Source: JAMCRM01 sp041685075
GTDB taxonomy: Bacteria; Acidobacteriota; Terriglobia; Bryobacterales; Bryobacteraceae
Length of the DNA: 14,463 nucleotides
Assembly: GCA_041685075.1 (NCBI GenBank)
Contig: JAWLGN010000137.1
Location: 1 to 14,463, forward strand
Direction of reading: 5' to 3'
The position numbers and the translations under genes are program-made. This document shows, piece by piece, positions 6,754 through 13,253 of the stretch. Position 1 is the first letter of the stretch. The number at the start of each line of letters is the position of its first letter. Under the pieces are notes generated by a model that ran no database searches, was not told where the DNA came from, and worked only from the letters and a program-made list of their open reading frames with translations.

Positions 6754-7648
6754 GGCTGTCTCGCGGTTGCGCGTAGTAGGCCCGGATGGTTTCCATCACG
6801 GTGTCCGGGTAATCGGTGGCGAAGCTGGCTACCCCGAGGTCCATGAGGTAGCGGTAGACCGCGGGGTCGCCATTTTCGAGCGGCAGCACCTGGAAGAGAA
6901 TGCCGCGGCGGCGGAGGCGGGCGCCCGTTTCGACGAGGAAGCGCGGGGAGGGTGAAATCTTGAAACCTTCGGCGGCGGGCTGCGCGCGGACGTGGATCTG
7001 GAGCTGCGTCACGGCTTCGAAGCCCGCCTCCTCGAGCGCGGCCAGGCGGGCGGCAAGCCGCTCCTCCGGACCGCCCATCCAGTGCAGGGTGTGGGAGGAG
7101 GGGGCCAGGCGCTTCCAGTTGCGGATGATCGCGTAGTCCGTGCTGGCCAGGATCAGGCGCGCCTCCATTCCGGCGGCGCGGGCCTGGCGGGCGAGCTGTT
7201 CCAGGTCGACGTTCTTGATATCGATGTAGAGCCTGCGGGCGGGATCGGCGGCCATGGCGGCGAACATCTCCTCCAGGCTGGGGACGCGCTGGCCGGCGAA
7301 GCGGGCTCCCTTCCAGGCGCCGATATCGAGGCGGCGAACCTCCTCCCAGGTAAGGTCCTGGATGCCCCGGCGGCGCTGGGCGGGCGGCGCGTGGGGCAGA
7401 ATACGCTCGAAGTCGCGGTCGTGGAAGGCCACGATAACGCCGTCGCGCGTGGTGCGCAGGTCGGCCTCCGGGATGGTGCCCAAACGCCAGGCGATCTCGA
7501 AGGCTTCAATCGAGTTTTCAGGCGACAGTACGCCCGCGCCGCGATGGCTCTGCACCACCACTTCCGAGAGTGGGATGTGGTCGCGCAGGTTCCAGCCGGC
7601 CCCGGAGAGGGGCGCGGAAAGCAGGGCCGCGGCCAGGAGCGCCGTCAT
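6743..7648 (-). CDS. Exported glycerophosphodiester phosphodiesterase (GDPD family)
   Basis: The product is 301 aa. The first ~16 residues (MTALLAAALLSAPLSG) look like a cleavable signal peptide, so the enzyme probably works in the periplasm, releasing glycerol phosphate and an alcohol from glycerophosphodiesters. GDPD catalytic motifs (PF03009) are clear: SHRGAGVLSPENS with H35-R36 and E44-N45, EADLRTTRDGVIVAFHD with E61, D63 and H76, and LYIDIK (140-145), where D143 stands at the position usually held by the third metal-ligand Glu. The C-terminal FATDYPDTVMETI is also typical. The start is the ATG at 7648: it overlaps the dehydrogenase stop as ATGA and has GGAGGG four bases upstream, which indicates translational coupling. 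Confidence 0.92.
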   Translation of the reverse strand: MTALLAAALLSAPLSGAGWNLRDHIPLSEVVVQSHRGAGVLSPENSIEAFEIAWRLGTIPEADLRTTRDGVIVAFHDRDFERILPHAPPAQRRRGIQDLTWEEVRRLDIGAWKGARFAGQRVPSLEEMFAAMAADPARRLYIDIKNVDLEQLARQARAAGMEARLILASTDYAIIRNWKRLAPSSHTLHWMGGPEERLAARLAALEEAGFEAVTQLQIHVRAQPAAEGFKISPSPRFLVETGARLRRRGILFQVLPLENGDPAVYRYLMDLGVASFATDYPDTVMETIRAYYAQPRDSHGR

Positions 7649-9015
7649 GAACCCTCCACCGGCCAGGGGCCGCCGGGCCCGAAGATGGCCGCCAGCGCCG
7701 GTTCGAACACACCCCAGCGGGCGGCGAAATCCAGCACCGTGTAGCGCCGGCGGATGTAGCCGGCCTGCTGGTAGCTGAGGCGCAGGCGGGGGCGCGGGAT
7801 GCCGATCTGTTCGGGTTCGCAGGCCGCGCCGGCCTCCCGCAGCATGTGGCGGGCTTCGCTCCAGGGGAGCAGTTGCGCGGACAAGCGCTCCCGGAGACCC
7901 GGCCAGGCGGCGCGCAGGCGCGCGAGCTGCTCCCGCAGGACGCCGGGCGCGCGATACTTGGCCCGGGTCTCCCGCAGTGCCGTCTCCGCCAGGCTGCCGC
8001 TGGCCGCGAAGGCGCGCGCGGCGCGCGATTCCATTTCCTCGAGCGAGGGCCAGGCGGCCAGCGCGCGGTCGATATCGAAGTCGCCCGCGTCGCGGCGGAG
8101 CATCTGTTCGTAGAGCGCCAGCGATGCCAGGGTCCCGATCCCCACCTTGAAGCCGTGCGAAGGCGCTGTGCCCCGGTGCGTATGTTCCTGCATGTCCCAC
8201 AGGTGGCTGAACTGGTGTTCGGCGCCGGAAGCAGGGCGGCTGGATTCGAGCGCCTGCATGGCGAAGCCGCTCATCATGAGGCCGTACACCAGGCTGCGCA
8301 GGGCGCCGGGGTGGTGGGCGGCGACCTCCGCGGGCCGCGCCAGCCAGTCGCGCAGGCAGCCCTGCGCGGTGTTCCAGCTTCCGGGGTGGATGGGTTCGAC
8401 GCCGGCGGCATCGGCCAGAATCCAGTCGGCGCCGGCGGCGCACTTGGCCAGCAGGTCGGCGTAGCCGGAGGCATTCATACCGGGCGGGGCGTTGGCGATC
8501 ACCTCGACATCGGCCAGCACGGCGCGGGGCGCGGGGCAGTCGAAGGTCTGCTTGGAGCCGTGGCGGGTGATGGAGGCGCCGAAGGAGGTATAGCCGTCCA
8601 TGGAAGCCGCGGTGGCGACCACCATGTAGGGGCGGCCGGCCTGGTAGGCCGCCAGCTTGGTGAGGTCGTTGATGGTGCCGGAACCGACCGCGACGGGAAT
8701 GGCGGGAGAGGCGCGGAGCGCGTCGCGGAGCCGCTCCATGGAAGGATAGTCCGCGTGGAGGCCGCGGGCAAAGACGAAGGGCCCGGCGCCGGGCTGGGCA
8801 TGGCTGGCCAGGTTGTCGGCCACGCCGCGCCCGGCGGCTTCGAAGGTGTTCTCGTCGGCCACCACCATGGCGGGTTGGGAGCCGAATAAAGACTCGAAGA
8901 CGGCGGCAGCGCGGTGGAGCGCCCCGGCATCCACTTCCAGGACGCGGGTGTCGCGCGCGGCGGCCAGGGCGGAGGCCAGCAGGCGCCGTTCACGCTCGGC
9001 GGGCGCGGGGGTCAT
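7645..9015 (-). CDS. sn-glycerol-1-phosphate dehydrogenase (AraM/EgsA family)
   Basis: The product is 456 aa, somewhat longer than Bacillus AraM (~394). It belongs to the metal-dependent alcohol dehydrogenase branch (PF13685) that interconverts sn-glycerol-1-phosphate and dihydroxyacetone phosphate with NAD(P)H. Visible landmarks are the nucleotide-binding GSGTINDLTKLAAYQAGRPY (111-130), ATAASMDGYTSFGASIT (134-150), KQTFDCPAPRAVLAD (155-169), and three segments holding the likely metal ligands: ASGYADLL (D187), SGAEHQFSHLWDM (H267/H271) and SHGFKVGIGT (H287). The start is the ATG at 9015, which overlaps the regulator stop as ATGA. The family is confident, but the stereospecific substrate is not proven: bacterial AraM homologues also occur in polyol and sugar loci. 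A long Arg/Ala-rich C-terminal extension after residue ~330 is unassigned. Confidence 0.88.
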   Translation of the reverse strand: MTPAPAERERRLLASALAAARDTRVLEVDAGALHRAAAVFESLFGSQPAMVVADENTFEAAGRGVADNLASHAQPGAGPFVFARGLHADYPSMERLRDALRASPAIPVAVGSGTINDLTKLAAYQAGRPYMVVATAASMDGYTSFGASITRHGSKQTFDCPAPRAVLADVEVIANAPPGMNASGYADLLAKCAAGADWILADAAGVEPIHPGSWNTAQGCLRDWLARPAEVAAHHPGALRSLVYGLMMSGFAMQALESSRPASGAEHQFSHLWDMQEHTHRGTAPSHGFKVGIGTLASLALYEQMLRRDAGDFDIDRALAAWPSLEEMESRAARAFAASGSLAETALRETRAKYRAPGVLREQLARLRAAWPGLRERLSAQLLPWSEARHMLREAGAACEPEQIGIPRPRLRLSYQQAGYIRRRYTVLDFAARWGVFEPALAAIFGPGGPWPVEGS

Positions 9016-9974
9016 TCGGCGGGCTCTCGGCCGGCGGCCAGTACCGCTTCGGCGCCGGCCTGGTCGATCACCAGGGTTTTCAGGAGGCCGCCGCGAACCG
9101 CCGCCCGGATGGCCGGACCGCGGTCTGCGCCGGAGACGACCGCCACCACGTTCGCAACCGAGCGCAGCTCGTCCAGCCCCAGGCTGACCACGCGGTCGCG
9201 CAGCGGGCTGGCGCACTCGCGGCCCTCGGCGTCGTAGAAGCGCCCCAGGATCTCTCCCACGGCGCCGGCGGCGCGCAGCGCTTCGAGATCCCGCACGGTG
9301 AGGGCCTTGCGTTCCATGAAAACGGAGTTCGCCAGGGTGCCGACCCCGACGAAGGCCACCTCGGCGCGGGCCAGCGCGGCCATCACGGCGCGGACCTGGT
9401 CGAGCGCCAGCAGGCGGCTGCAGGTCTCCGGGTCCGGCAGAATGGCGGGGGTGTTCAGGGTCTGGAAGGTGCCGCCCGTGAGATGTGCCAGGCGGCGGCC
9501 GATCTCCACCGCGTCGTAAGGCCCCGGGCGGGAATCGATGTTCCCCATGGCCTGGAGGACCGTGACGTTCTCCAGGCGGTGGGCGGGCTTCATCTGCTCC
9601 ACCACGGCCTGAATGGTGCGGCCCCCGGCCACCGCCACCCGGTTGCCGGAGCGAATCCAGCCGGAGACGATGGGGGCGGCGAAGTAGCCCAGCATCTGGC
9701 GCAGATCTCCGTCCCCGAAGCCTCCCGCGGTGCGGATGACCACCGAGGCGATGCCCAGGATCTCCCGGATGCGGTGCTCCAGCCCGTGGTCGCGCGGTTC
9801 GTAATCGGGAACGGTGACGCGCACCAGGCCGCGCTGCCGGGCCAGCGCCAGCATGCGGGAGATCTTCGATTGGGAGACGTTGACCAGCTTGCCGATCTGC
9901 GCCTGCCCGAGGCCCTCCAGGAAGTAGAGGCGGGCGGTCAGGATGAGCTGGTCGTCGGTGTGGACGTTATCCAT
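9012..9974 (-). CDS. SorC/DeoR-type sugar-binding transcriptional regulator
   Basis: The product is 320 aa from the preferred ATG at 9974. It has an N-terminal helix-turn-helix (about residues 20-52; GLGQAQIGKLVNVSQSKISR) and a SorC effector-binding domain (PF04198) over the rest, with AGGRTIQAVVEQM and FVGVGTLANSVFM typical of the phosphosugar site. SorC proteins act as tetramers and respond to phosphorylated sugars or polyols; EryD and SorC are family members. An upstream ATG at 9998 would add eight residues, but the predicted promoter places transcription start near 9995, downstream of it. It heads a four-gene overlapping operon and is divergent from the HAD-glpD pair, so it probably controls both arms and itself. 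Confidence 0.92.
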   Translation of the reverse strand: MDNVHTDDQLILTARLYFLEGLGQAQIGKLVNVSQSKISRMLALARQRGLVRVTVPDYEPRDHGLEHRIREILGIASVVIRTAGGFGDGDLRQMLGYFAAPIVSGWIRSGNRVAVAGGRTIQAVVEQMKPAHRLENVTVLQAMGNIDSRPGPYDAVEIGRRLAHLTGGTFQTLNTPAILPDPETCSRLLALDQVRAVMAALARAEVAFVGVGTLANSVFMERKALTVRDLEALRAAGAVGEILGRFYDAEGRECASPLRDRVVSLGLDELRSVANVVAVVSGADRGPAIRAAVRGGLLKTLVIDQAGAEAVLAAGREPAE

Positions 9975-9978
9975 TGAA

Positions 9979-9987
9979 TAACTATGC
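9979..9987. promoter_or_regulatory. Possible half operator for the SorC regulator
   Basis: TAACTATGC differs by one base from the TAAGTATGC arm of the palindrome at 10100-10124. It lies about 9-17 bp downstream of the predicted transcription start of the regulator operon, a place where binding would repress. No matching second arm is seen at the same spacing. Confidence 0.3.
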
Positions 9988-10001
9988 AGCCTAGTCATTC
10001 G

Positions 10002-10030
10002 ATGGTAGTGCGAGCGGCTCCCGCTGTCAA
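10002..10030 (-). promoter_or_regulatory. Predicted sigma70-type promoter of the sorC operon
   Basis: On the minus strand a perfect -35 TTGACA (10030-10025) is followed by a 17-bp spacer and a -10 TACCAT (10007-10002, 4 of 6 consensus bases). Transcription would begin near 9995. This puts the first candidate ATG (9998-9996) upstream of the start site and favours the ATG at 9974 for the regulator. Confidence 0.6.
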
Positions 10031-10041
10031 GAACTTTTCTT

Positions 10042-10067
10042 AATGTTATGTGAATGTAACGGGAATG
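10042..10067. repeat. Three AATG motifs phased at 11 bp between the divergent promoters
   Basis: AATG occurs at 10042, 10053 and 10064, exactly 11 bp apart, in AT-richer sequence between the two -35 boxes. The first two copies extend to AATGTTA and AATGTAA. The same stretch also contains GTTA and TAAC arms (10045-10060). One-turn phasing is what a protein contacting one DNA face would need, so this may be a regulator site. That is inference from position and spacing. Confidence 0.35.
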
Positions 10068-10068
10068 A

Positions 10069-10097
10069 TTGACTTAGGGGCGCTTGGCGCATACAAT
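10069..10097 (+). promoter_or_regulatory. Predicted sigma70-type promoter of the HAD-glpD operon
   Basis: A -35 TTGACT (10069-10074) and a -10 TACAAT (10092-10097) each match consensus at five of six bases and are separated by exactly 17 bp. Transcription should begin near 10104, leaving a 5' leader of about 17 nt before the ATG at 10121. Confidence 0.7.
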
Positions 10098-10099
10098 GA

Positions 10100-10124
10100 G
10101 CATACTTAGGCGGCATAAGTATGC
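10100..10124. promoter_or_regulatory. Perfect 9-bp inverted repeat, likely operator over the start of the HAD-glpD operon
   Basis: GCATACTTA (10100-10108) and its exact reverse complement TAAGTATGC (10116-10124) flank a 7-bp centre GGCGGCA. The palindrome begins 3 bp after the -10 box, covers the predicted transcription start, and ends in the first codons of the HAD gene. A bound regulator would block initiation. The neighbouring SorC-family protein is the obvious candidate. In RNA the arms could also pair and mask the start codon. Confidence 0.6.
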
Positions 10125-10921
10125 GAACTATTCGCCACGTCGTGCTCGACCTCGACGGCACGATCTACAAGGGCGGCCGTCTGTTCCCCTGCACCCTGCC
10201 TTTTCTGGCCTGTTTGAAGCGCCTCGAGATTGGCTGCACCTTCCTGACGAACAACACCTCCCGCAGCGCCGCGGATTACGTCGAGAAATTGCGGCGTCTG
10301 GGGATCGAGGCGCGCAGGGAGCAGATCTATACCCCGGCGCAGTCGGCCATCGGCTATGTGCGGGAGCGGCTGCCCCGTGCGAAGGCGCTGGCGGTGCTGG
10401 GGACGCCGTCGCTGTGCGGGGAGTTCGAACAGGCCGGTTTCGAAGTGAGCTGGGAGCGGCCGGAGGCGGTGATCGTGGGCTTCGACACCACCCTGACCTA
10501 CGAGCGGCTGTGCCGGACGGCCTGGTGGATCTCCCGCGGGCTGCCGTTCGTGGCGACGCATCCGGACCTGGTGTGCCCCACCGACGAGGCCACGGTGCTG
10601 GTGGACTGCGGCTCGATCTGCGCGGCGCTGTCGGCGGCCACGGGCCGGCGCCCGGTGGTGCTTGGCAAGCCGGACCCCGGAATGCTGCTGGAGATCTGCC
10701 GGGAGCTGCACCTCGCGCCCGGCGAAGTGGCCATGGCCGGGGACCGCATCTATACCGATATGGAGATGGCCCGGCGGGCGGGCGTCTTCTCGGTGCTGGT
10801 GCTGAGCGGGGAGGCGAAGGAAGAAGATGCCGCCGCGCTCTCGCCGCCGCCGGACCTGGTGGTGCGGCACGTGGGGGAGTTCGGCGAGTGGCTGGAAAGG
10901 AGCCGAAATGAGCCGGCTTGA
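10121..10921 (+). CDS. HAD-IIA family phosphatase (NagD/AraL-like)
   Basis: The product is 266 aa, the usual size for HAD subfamily IIA. Motif I DLDGT holds the nucleophile D10 and acid D12. Motif II is FLTNNTSRS (41-49), motif III is GKPDPGM with K183 (182-188), and motif IV is AGDRIYTD (206-213, D208 and D213). The C2-type cap lies between motifs II and III. Relatives are NagD, AraL and phosphoglycolate phosphatases, which remove phosphate from small sugar or glycerol phosphates. In Bacillus subtilis, araL and araM share an operon, and here the AraM-like gene lies on the divergent arm, which supports a functional link. The substrate is not known. The ATG at 10121 lies inside the operator palindrome, with AGGCGG about eight bases upstream. 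Its 3' end overlaps the GlpD gene by 14 bp. Confidence 0.9.
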   Translation: MRTIRHVVLDLDGTIYKGGRLFPCTLPFLACLKRLEIGCTFLTNNTSRSAADYVEKLRRLGIEARREQIYTPAQSAIGYVRERLPRAKALAVLGTPSLCGEFEQAGFEVSWERPEAVIVGFDTTLTYERLCRTAWWISRGLPFVATHPDLVCPTDEATVLVDCGSICAALSAATGRRPVVLGKPDPGMLLEICRELHLAPGEVAMAGDRIYTDMEMARRAGVFSVLVLSGEAKEEDAAALSPPPDLVVRHVGEFGEWLERSRNEPA

Positions 10922-12365
10922 CGCGGTCTCGGGGACGAAGTTCGACGTACTGGTGATCGGCGGCGGCATTGTGGGCGCGGGCGTGGCGCGCGACGCCGCC
11001 ATGCGCGGCCTGCGCACGCTGCTGGTGGAGATGTCGGATTTCGCCTCCGGCACCAGCAGCCGCTCGTCGCGCCTGTTGCACGGCGGGTTGCGCTACCTGG
11101 CGCAAGGGCGGCTGGGGCTGGTGCGGGAGGCCAGCCTGGAGAAGATGCGGCTCAGCCGGCTGGCGCCGCACTTGTGCCGGCCCCTCTCCTTCGTCTTCCC
11201 GGTGTGGAAGGGAGGGCCGTGGGGATTGTGGAAGCTCTCCGCCGGGGTGCGGGTCTACGACCTGCTGTGCGGGGGCCGCAACCTGGGGAGATCCTCCACA
11301 CTCCGCGCGGCGGAGTTGCTGGGCGAAGTGCCCGGGCTGCGCGAGGAAGGGTTGCGCGGCGGCGTGCGGTACTTCGACGGGTTCACCAACGACGCGCGGC
11401 TGGTGATCGACACCCTGCGTTCCGCGGCGGCGTGCGGGGCTACGGTCATGAATTACGCGCGGCTGGTGGCGGCGGAACGGGCCGGCGACGGCTGGCGCGT
11501 GGCGGTGCGCGACGAGCTTGCGGGCGGCTTGCGCGAGTTCGAGGCCCGCACGGTGGTGAACGCGGCGGGAGCGTGGGCCGAGGGCCTGGGTCCCAGCCGC
11601 GTGCGGCTGCGCCTGACCAAGGGCGTGCACCTGGTGGTGCGGCAGGCGGAGCTCCCGGTCTCTCACGCGGTGGTGTTGAGCGAAGGCCGCCGCATCCTGT
11701 TCGCCATCCCTTGGGGCGAGCGCGTGATTCTGGGCACCACCGATACGGATTACAGCGGCGACCCGGCGGCCGTTCGCACCGAGGCGTGTGACGTGGAGTA
11801 CGTGCTCGGGGTGGTCAACGAGGCCTTCCCGCGGGCGCGGCTCGAGCCGGGGGACCTGGTGGCCACCTGGGCGGGGGTGCGGCCGCTGATCGCTTCCGGG
11901 CGGGAGCGGGAGGGCGCGCCGTCGGATATCTCGCGCAGCCACAGGATTCGGGTGGCGGCGCCGGGATGGATCGACGTGGCAGGGGGCAAGCTGACCACCT
12001 ATCGGTTGATGGCCGAACAGGCGGTGGACCGGCTGGGCGAGTTTCTGCGCCCGCGGCCGCCGGCCTCCCGCACCGCCGAGGCGCCCCTGGAGGCGGCCGC
12101 CGCGGGATTGAGCGGTCTTCTGCCCCCGCCGGTGACCCGCGAGGTGGTGCGCCGCTGCTGCCGTGAGGAATGGGCCGTCCACCTGGACGACGTCATGCTG
12201 CGCCGCACCTCCTGGCACTTCTACCATCCCGAGCAGGCGGAGATGGCCGGGCGCGTGGCGGAGTGGATGGCGCCGGAGTTGGGCTGGGACGCGGCGCGCC
12301 TCCGGCAGGAGCGCGAACGCTACGGCGAGGCTGCAGAATTCGCGACCGCCGGCGCCCCCGAGTGA
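10908..12365 (+). CDS. glpD: FAD-dependent glycerol-3-phosphate dehydrogenase (GlpD type)
   Basis: The product is 485 aa. The N-terminal FAD-binding motif VIGGGIVGAGVARDAAMRGL (residues 16-35) is followed by GTSSRSSRLLHGGLRYL, the classic GlpD signature, and by APHLCRPLSFVFP. YFDGFTNDARLVIDTL, NAAGAWAE and GTTDTDYSGDP mark the substrate domain. The C-terminal HLDDVMLRRTSW matches the DAO_C domain. The enzyme oxidises sn-glycerol-3-phosphate to dihydroxyacetone phosphate at the membrane and passes electrons to quinone. Related EryB-type enzymes oxidise erythritol phosphate, so a polyol phosphate is an alternative substrate. The start at 10908 has a strong AAGGAG five bases upstream and overlaps the HAD gene by 14 bp. 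A polyol or glycerol kinase is not present nearby. Confidence 0.92.
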   Translation: MSRLDAVSGTKFDVLVIGGGIVGAGVARDAAMRGLRTLLVEMSDFASGTSSRSSRLLHGGLRYLAQGRLGLVREASLEKMRLSRLAPHLCRPLSFVFPVWKGGPWGLWKLSAGVRVYDLLCGGRNLGRSSTLRAAELLGEVPGLREEGLRGGVRYFDGFTNDARLVIDTLRSAAACGATVMNYARLVAAERAGDGWRVAVRDELAGGLREFEARTVVNAAGAWAEGLGPSRVRLRLTKGVHLVVRQAELPVSHAVVLSEGRRILFAIPWGERVILGTTDTDYSGDPAAVRTEACDVEYVLGVVNEAFPRARLEPGDLVATWAGVRPLIASGREREGAPSDISRSHRIRVAAPGWIDVAGGKLTTYRLMAEQAVDRLGEFLRPRPPASRTAEAPLEAAAAGLSGLLPPPVTREVVRRCCREEWAVHLDDVMLRRTSWHFYHPEQAEMAGRVAEWMAPELGWDAARLRQERERYGEAAEFATAGAPE

Positions 12366-12462
12366 GAAGATGTACGCCCGCGGACATTACGGAGCGGCGG
12401 GGAGGCCCTGCCCGGGCCCGGGCGGTTGACGCCGATACCCGGCGGCACGGGAGAATGGGGCC

Positions 12463-12990
12463 ATGCTGTCTGGCTACATATTCCGAGGAACTCTGATATT
12501 GACGGCCTTTGCCGCCTTGGCTGCTGGGCAAGCCGAGCGCGGAACGGCGAAGGCCACGCTCCGGGACGCGAAAGGACGCGAGGTCGGCACCGTGGTGCTC
12601 ACCGACACGCCGCGCGGAGTGCTGGTGCGGGTGGATGCCAAGGGCCTGCCGCCCGGCGAACGCGCTTTCCACATCCACGAGAGGGGCGTCTGCACGCCGC
12701 CCGACTTCACCTCCGCGGGGGGGCACTACAACCCTGCCAAGAAGCATCACGGTTTTCACAGCCCCGGGGGGCACCACGCAGGCGACATGGCGAACCTGGT
12801 GGTAGCGGCGGACGGGACGGCGCGCGCGGAGGTTTTCGTGGAAGGCGTCAAGGTTGCCGGTTCCGGAGAGACGCTGCTTTCCGGCGACGGCACCGCGGTG
12901 GTGATCCACGCCGGGCCCGACGATTACCGGACCGATCCCGCCGGCGATGCGGGCGGCCGGATAGCTTGCGGGGTAATTCAGAAGCAGTAG
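12463..12990 (+). CDS. sodC: Periplasmic Cu/Zn superoxide dismutase
   Basis: The product is 175 aa with a signal peptide of about 22 residues (hydrophobic LILTAFAALAAG), so it acts in the periplasm, converting superoxide to peroxide and oxygen. All metal ligands are visible: FHIHERGVC (copper H70 and H72), SAGGHYNP (bridging H88), KKHHGFH and GGHHAGDM (zinc H96, H105 and D108), and AVVIHAGPDD (copper H149). C77 and C169 (RIACGVI) would form the conserved disulfide, and R166 is the guiding Arg. The 97-bp gap after glpD contains no gene; a TTGACG at 12426 lacks a well-spaced -10. Convergent with the tRNA gene. Confidence 0.95.
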   Translation: MLSGYIFRGTLILTAFAALAAGQAERGTAKATLRDAKGREVGTVVLTDTPRGVLVRVDAKGLPPGERAFHIHERGVCTPPDFTSAGGHYNPAKKHHGFHSPGGHHAGDMANLVVAADGTARAEVFVEGVKVAGSGETLLSGDGTAVVIHAGPDDYRTDPAGDAGGRIACGVIQKQ

Positions 12991-13023
12991 AAGACGCTGC
13001 GGGGCGAGGCGCCGCGGATCGAC

Positions 13024-13117
<94 letters not shown>

Positions 13118-13253
13118 GGTCGGGTCGCGGTTCGATTCTTATCCTACCATAGGTGGGCGGCTCCACCCCGTATGCCGGTAGCGGGTTTCGCCAAGGTGCC
13201 GGGCGGCGGATGCACCCTGCGGGTAGGGGGTCGCCTTCGCCTCGTGGAGGCCC
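13118..13253. other. Intergenic region between tRNA-Ser and the CPBP gene
   Basis: This 136-bp region separates two divergent genes. On the minus strand a modest -10-like TAGGAT lies about 25-30 bp before the tRNA 5' end without a clear -35. On the plus strand GTGGAGG just before 13254 serves as ribosome binding site for the protease gene. I see no open frame with recognisable content. Confidence 0.4.

Noticed and set aside
10050..10065. TGTGA at 10050-10054 as a CRP site
   Set aside because: The second half site (TCACA at 6-bp spacing) is absent, so only one half matches.
10123..10135. Small inverted repeat GCGAA-CTA-TTCGC in the first codons of the HAD gene
   Set aside because: It is a short 5-bp repeat in coding sequence, expected by chance at this frequency, and adds little beyond the adjacent 9-bp palindrome.
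10128..12227. A long open frame of about 699 codons on the minus strand opposite the HAD and glpD genes
   Set aside because: It is Pro/Arg/His-rich with no recognisable motif and lies fully opposite two genes with clear catalytic motifs; such antisense frames are common in GC-rich DNA.
12400..12425. GC-rich inverted repeat around CCCGGGCCCGGG after glpD as a terminator
   Set aside because: The stem is only about 5 bp with a 4-nt loop and no U tract follows; the repeat could be simple GC-rich sequence.
12426..12456. TTGACG with GAGAAT as a sodC promoter
   Set aside because: The spacer is 19 bp, the -10 is poor, and transcription would start at about the ATG itself.
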